Positions 26,809 through 35,720 of a stretch of 64,000 nucleotides of DNA are shown one piece after another. How positions within the stretch are numbered: position 1 is the stretch's first letter; every line of letters starts with the position of its first letter. Source of the DNA: an uncultured Flavobacteriaceae bacterium. Lineage in GTDB: Bacteria > Bacteroidota > Bacteroidia > Flavobacteriales > Flavobacteriaceae. The stretch is taken from assembly GCA_938029725.1 (NCBI GenBank), contig CALHGE010000010.1, positions 83,153-147,152 on the forward strand, written 5' to 3'. The notes under the pieces were generated by a model that saw only the letters and a list, made by a program, of their open reading frames with translations, did not search any database and was not told the origin of the DNA. Both the position numbers and the translations under genes were made by a program.

Positions 26809-27393
26809 CTATTTCTTTTTTGTAGCTCCAACAAATTCAGCAACCAATTCATGCGCTTCATTTAGGGCTATAGCTAAATCGTAATTCTTTATAATTTCAT
26901 CAAACTGAGGTGCTGTTGCCAGTTCTACTGAAGCTTTAGCAATGCGCATATTAATCTTGTCATCGCTTTCCGTACTCCGTTTTTTTAGTCTGATTTTTAA
27001 TTCATCAATACTAGGTGGTTTTACAAAGACCGCTAAGGTTTCTTTAGGAAATTTTTTCTTTATCCGCAGTCCACCCGCAACGTCAATATCAAAAATTACA
27101 TTTTTACCTTCTGCCCAAAGGCGCTCTACTTCACTGTTAAGCGTACCGTAAAAGTTATCGCGATATACTTCTTCCCATTCTAAAAAATCATCATTCTTGA
27201 TGTGTTGCTTAAATTCGGGTACTTTTATGAAGTAGTAATGTTCCCCATCTTTTTCTTCCCCTCTCGAAAGCCTCGAGGTTGCAGAAACCGAAAAAGCTAA
27301 ATTTAGTTCGGGTTGTTTTAAGAGATGTCGAACAATCGTAGTTTTTCCACTTCCGGAAGGCGCAGAAAATATAATAAGCTTTCCTCCCTTCAT
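26809..27393 (-). CDS. gmk: Guanylate kinase
   Basis: Gmk phosphorylates GMP to GDP. The P-loop APSGSGKTT is at residues 11-19, and the GMP-binding region SRGEEKDGEHY follows near 44-54. The length, 194 residues, is normal. It stands 39 bp upstream of nadD and 93 bp downstream of yicC on the same strand. Confidence 0.97.
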   Translation of the reverse strand: MKGGKLIIFSAPSGSGKTTIVRHLLKQPELNLAFSVSATSRLSRGEEKDGEHYYFIKVPEFKQHIKNDDFLEWEEVYRDNFYGTLNSEVERLWAEGKNVIFDIDVAGGLRIKKKFPKETLAVFVKPPSIDELKIRLKKRSTESDDKINMRIAKASVELATAPQFDEIIKNYDLAIALNEAHELVAEFVGATKKK

Positions 27394-27486
27394 AAAAGTT
27401 CAAGTGTCAAGTTCAAATTCAAAGGCATTCGTATTGTATTTAGTATTCTTAAAGTATGCTTCCTACTTCTGCAAATTGCTTAATCT

Positions 27487-28344
27487 TTAGAGCACGTTCA
27501 ACATTTGCTCCTTAATCTTCTCTAACTCATCTTTCATTTGTACTACTAACTGCTGCATAGGGGCATAATTCGCCTTTGAGCCAATAGTATTTATCTCACG
27601 ACCGATTTCTTGAGAAATAAATGCTAATTTTTTTCCATTAGAATCATCTGATCTTAAGGTCTTCGAAAAATAATCAAGGTGGTTTGTTAAGCGAACCTTC
27701 TCTTCTGTAATATCATACTTTTCCAAATAATAAATCAATTCTTGCTCAAAACGATTCGCATCAACATCTGCTTTGATCTCAGCAACTGCTTTGTCTAAAC
27801 GTTCGCGCACATCTTTCTGCCTATCAGGGTCAATTTCAACCACTTTGCGAAGCAATTCTTCAAGTGTTTTGATGCGGTCCATGAAATCTTTCTCTAGCAC
27901 ACTTCCTTCTTCAGAACGAAATATATTTATTTCAGAAAGGGCTTCCTTTAACGCTAGCTGAATGCTATTATATTCCTCTTCATCAATGTCTTCACGTTCG
28001 GTCTTCATGGTGTCAGGCATACGCAGTGCCATTTCTAGTAAGCGCAAATCATCTCCATCAGCAATTGCACCCAATTGCTTCATATAAATCTTAACGACTT
28101 CCTCATTGATTTTAGCAGAAGCTTCAACTCCTGTAGTTTCTACATATAATCCAAAATCAACTTTGCCGCGTATCAAAGAACTAGCAATAAGTTTTCGAAG
28201 CTCAAGCTCTTTTGCACGATACGAAGAAGGCATTCTTGCATTCAAGTCCAAACTTTTACTGTTTAGAGATTTTAATTCAACAGTAATTTTTTTGGATGGA
28301 AGCTGAATTACATGCTTCCCAAAACCGGTCATGGATTGAATCAT
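27487..28344 (-). CDS. yicC: YicC/YloC-family endoribonuclease
   Basis: The 285-residue product has the family N-terminus MIQSMTGFGK, the LKSLNSKSLDL strand and the C-terminal KLAFISQEIGREINTIGSKAN helix that carries catalytic Glu residues. YicC-type proteins are manganese-dependent endoribonucleases implicated in RNA decay. Gene order yicC-gmk matches many bacteria. Confidence 0.94.
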   Translation of the reverse strand: MIQSMTGFGKHVIQLPSKKITVELKSLNSKSLDLNARMPSSYRAKELELRKLIASSLIRGKVDFGLYVETTGVEASAKINEEVVKIYMKQLGAIADGDDLRLLEMALRMPDTMKTEREDIDEEEYNSIQLALKEALSEINIFRSEEGSVLEKDFMDRIKTLEELLRKVVEIDPDRQKDVRERLDKAVAEIKADVDANRFEQELIYYLEKYDITEEKVRLTNHLDYFSKTLRSDDSNGKKLAFISQEIGREINTIGSKANYAPMQQLVVQMKDELEKIKEQMLNVL

Positions 28345-28720
28345 ATGGTGATTTTAAATTTTGGCAAAGGTAGCTATTTTAGGTTTTGAATTTAGAGTTT
28401 CCTTTTTCGTTGAGATTTGTCTTGAGTCGTTTCTTTCGTCCCTAAAAACCTCTGCTGCCTTTGAATAAAACAAGTGCCAAAAAAAATATACTTTTGAAAA
28501 TGCAACTACTGCACAAAACACCAAGTTGAGCGTTCTATAATTGAGAAGACACCTCGCCCTTGGGTATTGGTATAATCTGAAACGTATACATTAGCTAAAA
28601 TTGGTTTTCTGCAATCCCATATCGGCAATCAATTTTTTTTGACAGCAGCTATATTGTAGTGTCAAAGTAATAATTGCTACATGAAAAAACATAGGTGAAA
28701 CACCCAGCTACAGACCCATC
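28345..28720. other. Intergenic stretch without a recognisable gene
   Basis: No open frame with membrane, signal or family features is seen. It should hold the yicC promoter. An inverted repeat TTGACA/TGTCAA brackets about 15 bp near 28640-28665; it lacks a T run on either useful strand and could be an operator or chance. Confidence 0.5.
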
Positions 28721-29530
28721 TTATAGTTCCCTCAGCCAAATATTACGATAGCTTACACGGCTATTATCTCCATGATCTTGAAGCATTAAAGGTCCTTTAC
28801 CATGAGGCGGATTTTTAGGCCAACCGATATACGGTGTAGTGCCTTTTAACTCCGCATGGTCTTGGATCAAAACGCCGTTATGAATAACAGTAAGTGTACC
28901 TGATTTGATTTTACTACCGTTTGAATTAAATTCTGGCGCATGATAAATAATATCGTATGTGTTCCATTCACCTGAAGCAACAGAGGCCATAGCTAGGGGT
29001 GCATGTTGTTTGTAGACAGATCCTACTTGACCATTCACATAAGTGTCATTGTTGTTGTTGTCTAAAACCTGAACCTCGTAAATTCCATTTATAAAAACCC
29101 CGCTATTGGCCCGATTTTGCCCCGCTCTTTGTACCTCAGCTGGGGAACTCCATTCAATATGCAGCTGTACATCACCAAATTCTTGTTTGGTTCTTATGTT
29201 TCCAGTTTTATCAGCTACCATCATACTTGCGTCTTTGTTCAGATGCCATTTTGCGGTGGTGCTGTCTTGAACATGCATCCAGTCATCCAAAGAACTACCA
29301 TCAAAAAGAACAATCGCATCACTAGGAATCTCACCATTCAAAGCAGCACCAACAATCGGCACTTTGGGTGCGTAATACTCTGTTCCTTCGGGCTCAGTTG
29401 GCTCTGGCTTGTTATATTCTTCATGAATGATTACGGCATCTTTGATTTCCACTTCACTTTCTTGTGCCCCTTCATTACAAGACACTAGCGCTGACAACAC
29501 TAGTATTCCAAGGATAATTATATTTCTCAT
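28721..29530 (-). CDS. DUF1080 (3-keto-disaccharide hydrolase-type) lipoprotein, copy 1
   Basis: A 269-residue lipoprotein with its lipobox Cys near residue 18 (LVSC), a Glu/Pro-rich linker and a concanavalin-like beta-jelly roll from about residue 70. Family phrases are IVLFDGSSLDDW, NSGVFINGIYEVQVLD, and the final segment with LMLQDHGDNSRVSYRNIWLREL. Pfam names this domain 3-keto-disaccharide hydrolase, acting on keto sugars made by flavin dehydrogenases, which fits the GMC genes nearby. It is last in the minus-strand operon that starts with the TIM-barrel gene at 31577. Confidence 0.87.
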   Translation of the reverse strand: MRNIIILGILVLSALVSCNEGAQESEVEIKDAVIIHEEYNKPEPTEPEGTEYYAPKVPIVGAALNGEIPSDAIVLFDGSSLDDWMHVQDSTTAKWHLNKDASMMVADKTGNIRTKQEFGDVQLHIEWSSPAEVQRAGQNRANSGVFINGIYEVQVLDNNNNDTYVNGQVGSVYKQHAPLAMASVASGEWNTYDIIYHAPEFNSNGSKIKSGTLTVIHNGVLIQDHAELKGTTPYIGWPKNPPHGKGPLMLQDHGDNSRVSYRNIWLREL

Positions 29531-29680
29531 TCTTTTTTAAATTGGTTTAGGCTCCTCAAAGAGCATACCTCTAGGCCTTTGACTGCGCCCAAACTGATAT
29601 TTATCTTCTCTTTGGTCTTTCCTCTTGACTCTCTGTTCTCTTTGGCCTTAGCTCATGAAACTCTCTTAACCCGTCTCTTT

Positions 29681-30433
29681 TTACAGCTCCTTTATTTTAA
29701 TATTACGAAAAGCAACAACATCACCATGATCTTGAACCCCAATTTTTCCAGTAGTATACTTGGCAAAATATTCCCAATCAGCAAATTTTGATTTGGAAAC
29801 CATCTCTCCCCATTCTGGGTTGTTTACCGAAAAACGAACAACTTCAATAGCATTAAGTACTACCATACCGGTATTTGTTTTATGATTTATGGTGATTTCA
29901 CATAAATTCCATTCTCCAATTGGTTTGGTTACATCCGCTGAAGGTGAAACCATATCATACAAAGCACCCGCTTGGTGACTGGTACCATTTTTACCATCAG
30001 GATGCTTATCATTATCAAGCACTTGTATCTCAGCACCTGTCTCATAGGGCTGCTCTAATTCATCGAGTTCTTTTACGCCCCAAAAAATACCGCTATTGCC
30101 TGCTTCTGATATGCGCCACTCTATGGATAGTACAAAGTCTGTATAGTCATCATCTGAAACCAAATTATAACTTTCTCCATTTTTTTGATCTTTTGGAGGA
30201 TAAAAAACCATCGCAGCATCTTCAATCTTCCAATTATCAGAAACCCCTTCTTGAGCATATTCGTGCCATCCATCAAATGAAGTACCATCAAAAAGTACAT
30301 TCCATTCTCCTTTCGGCGTTTCCATTTCAGTATTTGCCATCACTTCTGCAGCACTTTCCGATGCCTCTTTTGTTTTTTCTTTACATGCTATCGCCATAAA
30401 GACAGATAGTGCAACTAGTATCAGGTTTTTCAT
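29681..30433 (-). CDS. DUF1080 lipoprotein, copy 2
   Basis: This 250-residue lipoprotein has its lipobox Cys near residue 17 (MAIAC) and the same jelly-roll domain as the copy downstream: NVLFDGTSFDGWHEYA, NSGIFWGVKE, EIQVLDN and IGVQDHGDVVAFRNIKIKEL. The two copies are clearly divergent and so are not a recent duplication; different linkage or sugar preferences are a reasonable guess. It lies 91 bp behind the TIM-barrel gene. Confidence 0.87.
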   Translation of the reverse strand: MKNLILVALSVFMAIACKEKTKEASESAAEVMANTEMETPKGEWNVLFDGTSFDGWHEYAQEGVSDNWKIEDAAMVFYPPKDQKNGESYNLVSDDDYTDFVLSIEWRISEAGNSGIFWGVKELDELEQPYETGAEIQVLDNDKHPDGKNGTSHQAGALYDMVSPSADVTKPIGEWNLCEITINHKTNTGMVVLNAIEVVRFSVNNPEWGEMVSKSKFADWEYFAKYTTGKIGVQDHGDVVAFRNIKIKEL

Positions 30434-30524
30434 AGTGCTATGTATTGTGATTGCTTAAAAATAGATTAAAATTCAAGGCAGCGAACTTTTTGCTGTGAAC
30501 AACGCGTTAACGGTGCTCGGCGTT

Positions 30525-31577
30525 TTATAAACCTAATATCTTTTTCAACATTTCTTTGTCTACATCTCCCCCAGCGAAATCATCGAAGGTTTTCTCAGTG
30601 GCTTCAATAATATGTTTTTTAATAAAAGGAGCCCCTTCAAGAGCACCTTGCTCTGGGCTTTTCATACAGCATTCCCACTCCATTACCGCCCAAACATCAC
30701 AACCGTATTGGGTAAGTTTCGAAAAAATACCGCTAAAATCAACTTGACCATCGCCTAAAGATCTAAATCTACCGGCTCTATCTATCCAATCAGAATATCC
30801 TCCATAAACACCTTGCTTACCTGTAGGGTTAAATTCAGCATCTTTTACATGAAATGCTTTTATAAATTCATGATAATGATCTATAAAAGTTAAGTAATCT
30901 AGGTGCTGCAACACATAATGACTCGGGTCATACAGCATTTGTACTCTTTTGTGATTATTGGTTGCCTTTAAAAAGCGCTCAAAAGAAACCCCATCATGCA
31001 AATCTTCCCCAGGGTGAATTTCATAACAAACATCAACACCCTGCTCGTCAAAGTGATTTAAAATAGGCAACCATCTTTTCGCTAATTCATCAAAACCCAT
31101 TTCTACGAGTCCGTTTGGGCGCTGAGGCCAAGGGTACATCGTATGCCATAATAATGCCCCTGAAAAAGTAGGATGCGCATTAATGCCCAATCTTCGACTA
31201 GCTGTACCTGCCTTTTTCACCGTTTCTATAGCCCATGCTGTTCTTGCTTTAGGGTTGTTTTTTACAGCATCTGGCGCAAAACCATCAAACATAATATCAT
31301 AGGCAGGGTGCACTGCCACCAACTGTCCTTGAAGGTGTGTCGAGAGTTCGGTGATTTCCAAACCGTACGAATTTACTTTTCCTTTCAACTCATCACAATA
31401 GGTTTGACTTTCTGCTGCTTTATCCAAATCGATAAGAAAGCTTTCCCAAGTTGGAATTTGTATCCCTTTATACCCCAAATCTGATGCCCATTTACACATC
31501 CCATCTAAAGAGTTGAACGGAGCTTTACTATCTACAAATTGCGCCAAAAATACTGCTGGTCCTTTTATTGTTTTCAT
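30525..31577 (-). CDS. Sugar phosphate isomerase/epimerase-like TIM barrel (cytoplasmic)
   Basis: The 350-residue enzyme belongs to the xylose-isomerase-like TIM-barrel superfamily. Likely metal ligands are the Glu in VCYEIHPGED, the Asp/His in LYDPSHY, the His in FHVKDAEF and the Glu in VMEWEC. There is no signal peptide. Such enzymes isomerise or epimerise keto sugars. The gene is divergent from the GMC oxidoreductase at 31730 and leads the operon containing two DUF1080 lipoproteins. Confidence 0.85.
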   Translation of the reverse strand: MKTIKGPAVFLAQFVDSKAPFNSLDGMCKWASDLGYKGIQIPTWESFLIDLDKAAESQTYCDELKGKVNSYGLEITELSTHLQGQLVAVHPAYDIMFDGFAPDAVKNNPKARTAWAIETVKKAGTASRRLGINAHPTFSGALLWHTMYPWPQRPNGLVEMGFDELAKRWLPILNHFDEQGVDVCYEIHPGEDLHDGVSFERFLKATNNHKRVQMLYDPSHYVLQHLDYLTFIDHYHEFIKAFHVKDAEFNPTGKQGVYGGYSDWIDRAGRFRSLGDGQVDFSGIFSKLTQYGCDVWAVMEWECCMKSPEQGALEGAPFIKKHIIEATEKTFDDFAGGDVDKEMLKKILGL

Positions 31578-31729
31578 TTTATCGTGTGCTAGAAGTTATG
31601 GAAATCGCTTATTTCTTACTTTTTAGGAATTTAATCTTATATTTAAAGTGAAATTATTTTCGTAATTTTTCTTTCCTAGTGAAGTTATAAATATAGGGAA
31701 TACCATCAAAAAACCATGAGAAATCTATT

Positions 31730-33433
31730 ATGAGTCAAGACGAACAATATGATGCCATTGTCGTTGGCACAGGTATAAGTGGTGGTTGGGCCGCTAAGGA
31801 ATTATGCGAGAATGACCTAAAGACTTTAGTGCTTGAACGCGGCCCAATGGTCGAGCACATTAAGGACTACAAAACCATGAACGATGATCCTTGGGATTAT
31901 CCTTTAAAAGGGGAGCTATCACTAGAGGATAAGAAAAAATACAAGGTGCAATCAAGGCTAAACTGGGCTCCCAAAGAAGATGTGAAGCACTTTTTTGTGA
32001 ATGATTTGGAACATCCTTATGTTGAAACCAAACGTTTTGATTGGATTCGTGGTTATCAAGTTGGCGGACGTTCCTTAACATGGGGTCGTCAAAGTTACCG
32101 CTGGAGCGATATTGATTTTGAAGCCAATAAAAAAGAGGGCGTTAGTATTGACTGGCCCGTTCGCTATAATGACCTATCACCATGGTATGACAAGGTAGAA
32201 GAATACATCGGGGTAAGTGGTGAAGCATTAGGTTTGGCAGTATTGCCAGATGGAAAGTTTCAACCCGCTATGAATTTGAATTGTGTTGAAGAAGAATTCA
32301 AAAAAAGCACCGCCGAAAAATTTGATGATGGCCGCTTGGTTACGATTGGCAGAACGGCACATATTACAGACCCAGAAGCCAGTTTTGAAGGCCGTGGAAC
32401 ATGTCAAAATAGAGACCGCTGTTGGAGGGGTTGCCCATTCGGAGGATATTTTAGTAGTAACTCTTCTACATTACCGGCTGCTGAACGTACCGGAAACATG
32501 ACGCTTCGACCAAATTCTATTGTGCATGAAATCATGTACGATGCTACTACAAAGCAAGCAACCGGAGTGCGCGTTATCGATACCGAAACACATGAAAAAT
32601 TAGAATTTAAAGCTAAAGTGGTATTTCTTTGTGCATCCGCCATGGCTTCTGTTGGTATTTTGCTGCAATCGAAATCAGAACGCTTCCCCAATGGCATGGG
32701 TAACGATTCAGATGCCTTAGGTCGAGGTATAATGGATCATCATTATAAATTAGGAGCTACAGGAAAAGTAGATGGTTTTTTAGATAAGTATTACAAAGGA
32801 AAGCGTGCCAACGGGTTTTATATTCCACGATTTGTAAATCTGAGTAACAAGACGAATCGCGAAGGCTACTTGCGTGGTTTTGGTTATCAAGGCACCGCAA
32901 GTCGCCAAGACTGGTCAGAATCTATCGCCGAAATGGGCTTTGGAAAAGGTTTAAAAGAAGAAATTCTTAAACCTGGAAAATGGCAAATTGGCGTTACTGG
33001 TTTCGGTGAATTTCTGCCGTATGATGACAATCGAGTGACCTTAAGTAAGACCAAAAAAGACAAATGGGGCCTGCCTCAATTGGCATTTGATGTAGAATTT
33101 AAAGAGAACGAGTTAAATATGCGTAAAGACATCAAAAAAGAGATCGTAGCCATGTTCAAAGCAGCTGGTTTTAAAGATGTACAGCCCTACGAAGAAGCAT
33201 CTGGACCTGGTCTCGGAATTCATGAAATGGGAGGAGCTCGTATGGGTCATAATCCAAAGACCTCTATTTTAAATAAAAACAATCAAATACATGAGGTGTC
33301 TAATGTTTACGTAACTGATGGTGCTTTTATGACCTCGTCAAGTTGCGTCAACCCCTCTTTAACCTATATGGCATTTACAGCTAGGGCAGCTAATCATGCG
33401 GCAGAACAATTTAAAGCAGGTAAATTCTCTTAA
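31730..33433 (+). CDS. GMC-family FAD sugar dehydrogenase with [3Fe-4S]-type Cys motif, copy 1
   Basis: A 567-residue flavoprotein. The FAD Rossmann motif VVGTGISGG is at about 11-19, the C-x5-C-x3-C motif CQNRDRCWRGC at about 224-234, a catalytic His in HEMGGARMG, and an Asn in CVNPSLTYMA near the end. The spaced Cys motif is the one that binds a [3Fe-4S] cluster in FAD-dependent glucose dehydrogenase of Burkholderia. It has no signal peptide, so export would need a Tat-carrying partner; no small-subunit gene is adjacent. It is followed by an ASCH gene and faces the TIM-barrel/DUF1080 operon. Confidence 0.92.
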   Translation: MSQDEQYDAIVVGTGISGGWAAKELCENDLKTLVLERGPMVEHIKDYKTMNDDPWDYPLKGELSLEDKKKYKVQSRLNWAPKEDVKHFFVNDLEHPYVETKRFDWIRGYQVGGRSLTWGRQSYRWSDIDFEANKKEGVSIDWPVRYNDLSPWYDKVEEYIGVSGEALGLAVLPDGKFQPAMNLNCVEEEFKKSTAEKFDDGRLVTIGRTAHITDPEASFEGRGTCQNRDRCWRGCPFGGYFSSNSSTLPAAERTGNMTLRPNSIVHEIMYDATTKQATGVRVIDTETHEKLEFKAKVVFLCASAMASVGILLQSKSERFPNGMGNDSDALGRGIMDHHYKLGATGKVDGFLDKYYKGKRANGFYIPRFVNLSNKTNREGYLRGFGYQGTASRQDWSESIAEMGFGKGLKEEILKPGKWQIGVTGFGEFLPYDDNRVTLSKTKKDKWGLPQLAFDVEFKENELNMRKDIKKEIVAMFKAAGFKDVQPYEEASGPGLGIHEMGGARMGHNPKTSILNKNNQIHEVSNVYVTDGAFMTSSSCVNPSLTYMAFTARAANHAAEQFKAGKFS

Positions 33434-33478
33434 AGAACCAACTAACAATATTAACCAAATACCATACGTTAACATTCC

Positions 33479-33937
33479 ATGGACAACGCTTCGGCCAATA
33501 ATATGTGGGGAGATTATTTAAAAAATCACCTCGAGGATGTCTTTCATGAGGCACCAAAGACTATACATTTCTACGATAACGAACAAGCTGCCAACACAGG
33601 TGCCAAACAAGTTCAAAAAGGCACTAAAAAAGCAACTTCAAATTCTTTGCTAGGACTTCAATATAGAAAAGAAAGATTGCCTAAAATCGGTGATTTTACA
33701 GTGATCACTACTTGGGAAGGTGAGGCGAAATGCATCGTTGAAACGATCAAAGTAACGCTTAAACCATACTTTAGTATTACTGAAGAATATGCTGGGCAAG
33801 AAGGTCATAAATCATTGAAGCATTGGAAAGAAGTTCATTGGGATTATTATAACCGTGAACTTGCTGAATTTGAACGTCTACCTCGCGAGAGTATGATTGT
33901 AGTCTGTCAAGAATTTATAAAAGTTTTTGAACGATAA
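33479..33937 (+). CDS. ASCH-domain protein
   Basis: The 152-residue product matches the ASCH fold: a helical start (NNMWGDYLKNH), the central LPKIGDFTVITTWEGEAKCIVET hairpin, and the HWKEVHWDYYNRE helix. ASCH proteins bind RNA or hydrolyse modified nucleosides (for example YqfB, N4-acetylcytidine amidohydrolase). The link to sugar oxidation is not obvious. It sits 45 bp behind the GMC gene and is closed by a strong terminator. Confidence 0.78.
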   Translation: MDNASANNMWGDYLKNHLEDVFHEAPKTIHFYDNEQAANTGAKQVQKGTKKATSNSLLGLQYRKERLPKIGDFTVITTWEGEAKCIVETIKVTLKPYFSITEEYAGQEGHKSLKHWKEVHWDYYNRELAEFERLPRESMIVVCQEFIKVFER

Positions 33938-33979
33938 GTCAAGTTCAACTGCGCTCATTCACGGTTTCAACCGTATAAA

Positions 33980-34018
33980 AAAATACCTGCTAAGCATATC
34001 ATCTTAGCAGGTATTTTT
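33980..34018. terminator. Bidirectional terminator
   Basis: A 15-bp stem (AAAATACCTGCTAAG with its complement, 33980-33994 and 34003-34017) has an 8-base loop. A and T runs flank it, so it can end both the ASCH gene and the convergent Gfo/Idh/MocA gene. Confidence 0.9.
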
Positions 34019-34052
34019 ATGAATTAACCTCTTTGGTTGCCTAGAACCGAAA

Positions 34053-35192
34053 TTACTTTATCATCTTCACCCAAGTATTTTTTTTCTTATTAGACGCTAC
34101 CGTAGCTTCGATAAAGTTCATGCCTCGGACACCATCTTCCATGGTAGGAAACTCACCATCGTTATATCTTTTTCCTCTGATTGCCTTTGCAACTCCTAGG
34201 TAGATATTTGCCATAGAATCAAAAATACCTTCTGGGTGACCCGCAGGAAGTTTTGTACCCTCTAAAGATAGTTTTGAATTATAGGCGTGACCTGGCTTGT
34301 AAATCTGTGTTGGTTCTGAGTCGCTCATCTTATACAAAAAGTTGGGTTTCTCCTGTTCCCATCTAAGCGCTCCTTTTGAGCCATAAATAGCAATCGCCAA
34401 TCCGTTTTCTTCACCTGTAGCCACTTGACTGCTACGAATGACTCCTTTTACATGCTCATCAAAACGAATTAAAACAGTTCCATCTACGTCCATCTTATTA
34501 TCTGTATAGAGATAATTGAAATCAGACAACAAAGACTTTACTTTGAGTCCGGTGGTATACTCTACCATATTAAAAGCATGCACACCGATATCACCCATAC
34601 AAGAACTAATTCCTGCTTTTTTTGGGTCTAAGCGCCAAACTGTAGAGCGTTTTTTCTTATCATGAATGATCTCGTTAATCCATCCTTGGTAGTAGCGTGC
34701 GTCTACTTTATGAATTTTTCCTATCGCTCCTGCTTTTATCATTTCACGCATTTGACGCACCATTGGGTAGCCTGTGTATGTATGTGTAAGTGCGAAAACA
34801 GTTCCGGCCTTAGTATGTGCTTTCTGAAGAATTTTTGCTTCAGCCAAAGTGGTTGTCATTGGTTTTTCACAAATTACATGAAAACCATTATCCAATAATT
34901 TTTTAGCCATTGGAAAATGCAAAAAATTAGGTGTCAAAATAGAACAAACCTGAATTCGCTCGCTCTCCGGAAGTTTTAATTCCTCTTCAATCAGTGTATC
35001 AAAATCAGGATAGATACGCTGTAAAGGAATATCAATTTCTCTTGCAAAAGCTTTATTAGTTTTGAAATCTGGATTGAAGCACCCACCTACAATATCATAG
35101 TTATCGTTTATATGAGATGCAACCCTGTGTAGCACTCCAATTAAAGAATCTCCTCCTCCTCCTAATACTCCTAATCTTATTTTCTTCGGCAT
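34053..35192 (-). CDS. Gfo/Idh/MocA-family oxidoreductase (cytoplasmic)
   Basis: A 379-residue NAD(P)-dependent oxidoreductase with a Rossmann start (RLGVLGGGGDS), the CEKPMTTT motif with the catalytic Lys near residue 110, and the C-terminal beta-sheet domain. Family members oxidise or reduce sugars and inositols, often at C3 of keto sugars. It is the last of three genes on the minus strand, behind the DinB and TIM-barrel genes. Confidence 0.9.
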   Translation of the reverse strand: MPKKIRLGVLGGGGDSLIGVLHRVASHINDNYDIVGGCFNPDFKTNKAFAREIDIPLQRIYPDFDTLIEEELKLPESERIQVCSILTPNFLHFPMAKKLLDNGFHVICEKPMTTTLAEAKILQKAHTKAGTVFALTHTYTGYPMVRQMREMIKAGAIGKIHKVDARYYQGWINEIIHDKKKRSTVWRLDPKKAGISSCMGDIGVHAFNMVEYTTGLKVKSLLSDFNYLYTDNKMDVDGTVLIRFDEHVKGVIRSSQVATGEENGLAIAIYGSKGALRWEQEKPNFLYKMSDSEPTQIYKPGHAYNSKLSLEGTKLPAGHPEGIFDSMANIYLGVAKAIRGKRYNDGEFPTMEDGVRGMNFIEATVASNKKKNTWVKMIK

Positions 35193-35251
35193 TCAACTAA
35201 AATATAAATGTTATGTTTTTGCTTTAAATAGTAGTGATGAATCAGTTTTGA

Positions 35252-35695
35252 TTAGCGTTTATAAAAAACATAATCTAACTGAAGTGGTTCGAGTCCGTTC
35301 TGCCTAAAATCAGTAGCAATTTGAGCTCTATGATGTGTTGAGTGGTTGATAATATGAAATAAAATATCTTGTATGGTGTTGGTAAACAATCTACCCTCAG
35401 CGTTGTCATTATCTATTCTTTTTTCAAAATCGTCGCTATTAGTCGTAATTTCAAATGAACTTCGCTGATTTTCATAGTGAATATCACCCCAGTCTTTAAT
35501 TTCATGAATTTGAAATAACTCGTATTCCGCTTCTTTCTTAGACAACTTAGCATTCCATCTATGATGGGTGTTAAGAATATGACTAAAAAGTGCAATACTC
35601 TTTTCAGGAGTATTATCTACTGCAGCGCAAGTTTCGATAAGTTTTTTATTACAATAAAAATTGTAATCCAATAATTGATTGAAAAATACTTTCAC
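35252..35695 (-). CDS. DinB-family four-helix protein
   Basis: The 147-residue protein shows the DinB/YfiT pattern of His residues across three helices: in FSHILNTHHRW (about 38-48) and in IINHSTHHRAQI (about 113-124). These usually bind a divalent metal. The family includes thiol S-transferases and proteins of unknown role; this one cannot be further assigned. It sits between two sugar-related genes. Confidence 0.8.
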   Translation of the reverse strand: MKVFFNQLLDYNFYCNKKLIETCAAVDNTPEKSIALFSHILNTHHRWNAKLSKKEAEYELFQIHEIKDWGDIHYENQRSSFEITTNSDDFEKRIDNDNAEGRLFTNTIQDILFHIINHSTHHRAQIATDFRQNGLEPLQLDYVFYKR

Positions 35696-35720
35696 GTATT
35701 AAGGTATATTTAGTTGGCTA

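Noticed and set aside
29117..30399. Plus-strand frames of 123 and 159 codons over the DUF1080 genes
   Set aside because: They are antisense shadows of clear lipoprotein genes and encode no plausible protein.
35285..35300. T-loop-like string GGTTCGAGTCC suggesting a tRNA
   Set aside because: It lies inside the DinB coding frame and no acceptor stem or anticodon arm can be folded around it.
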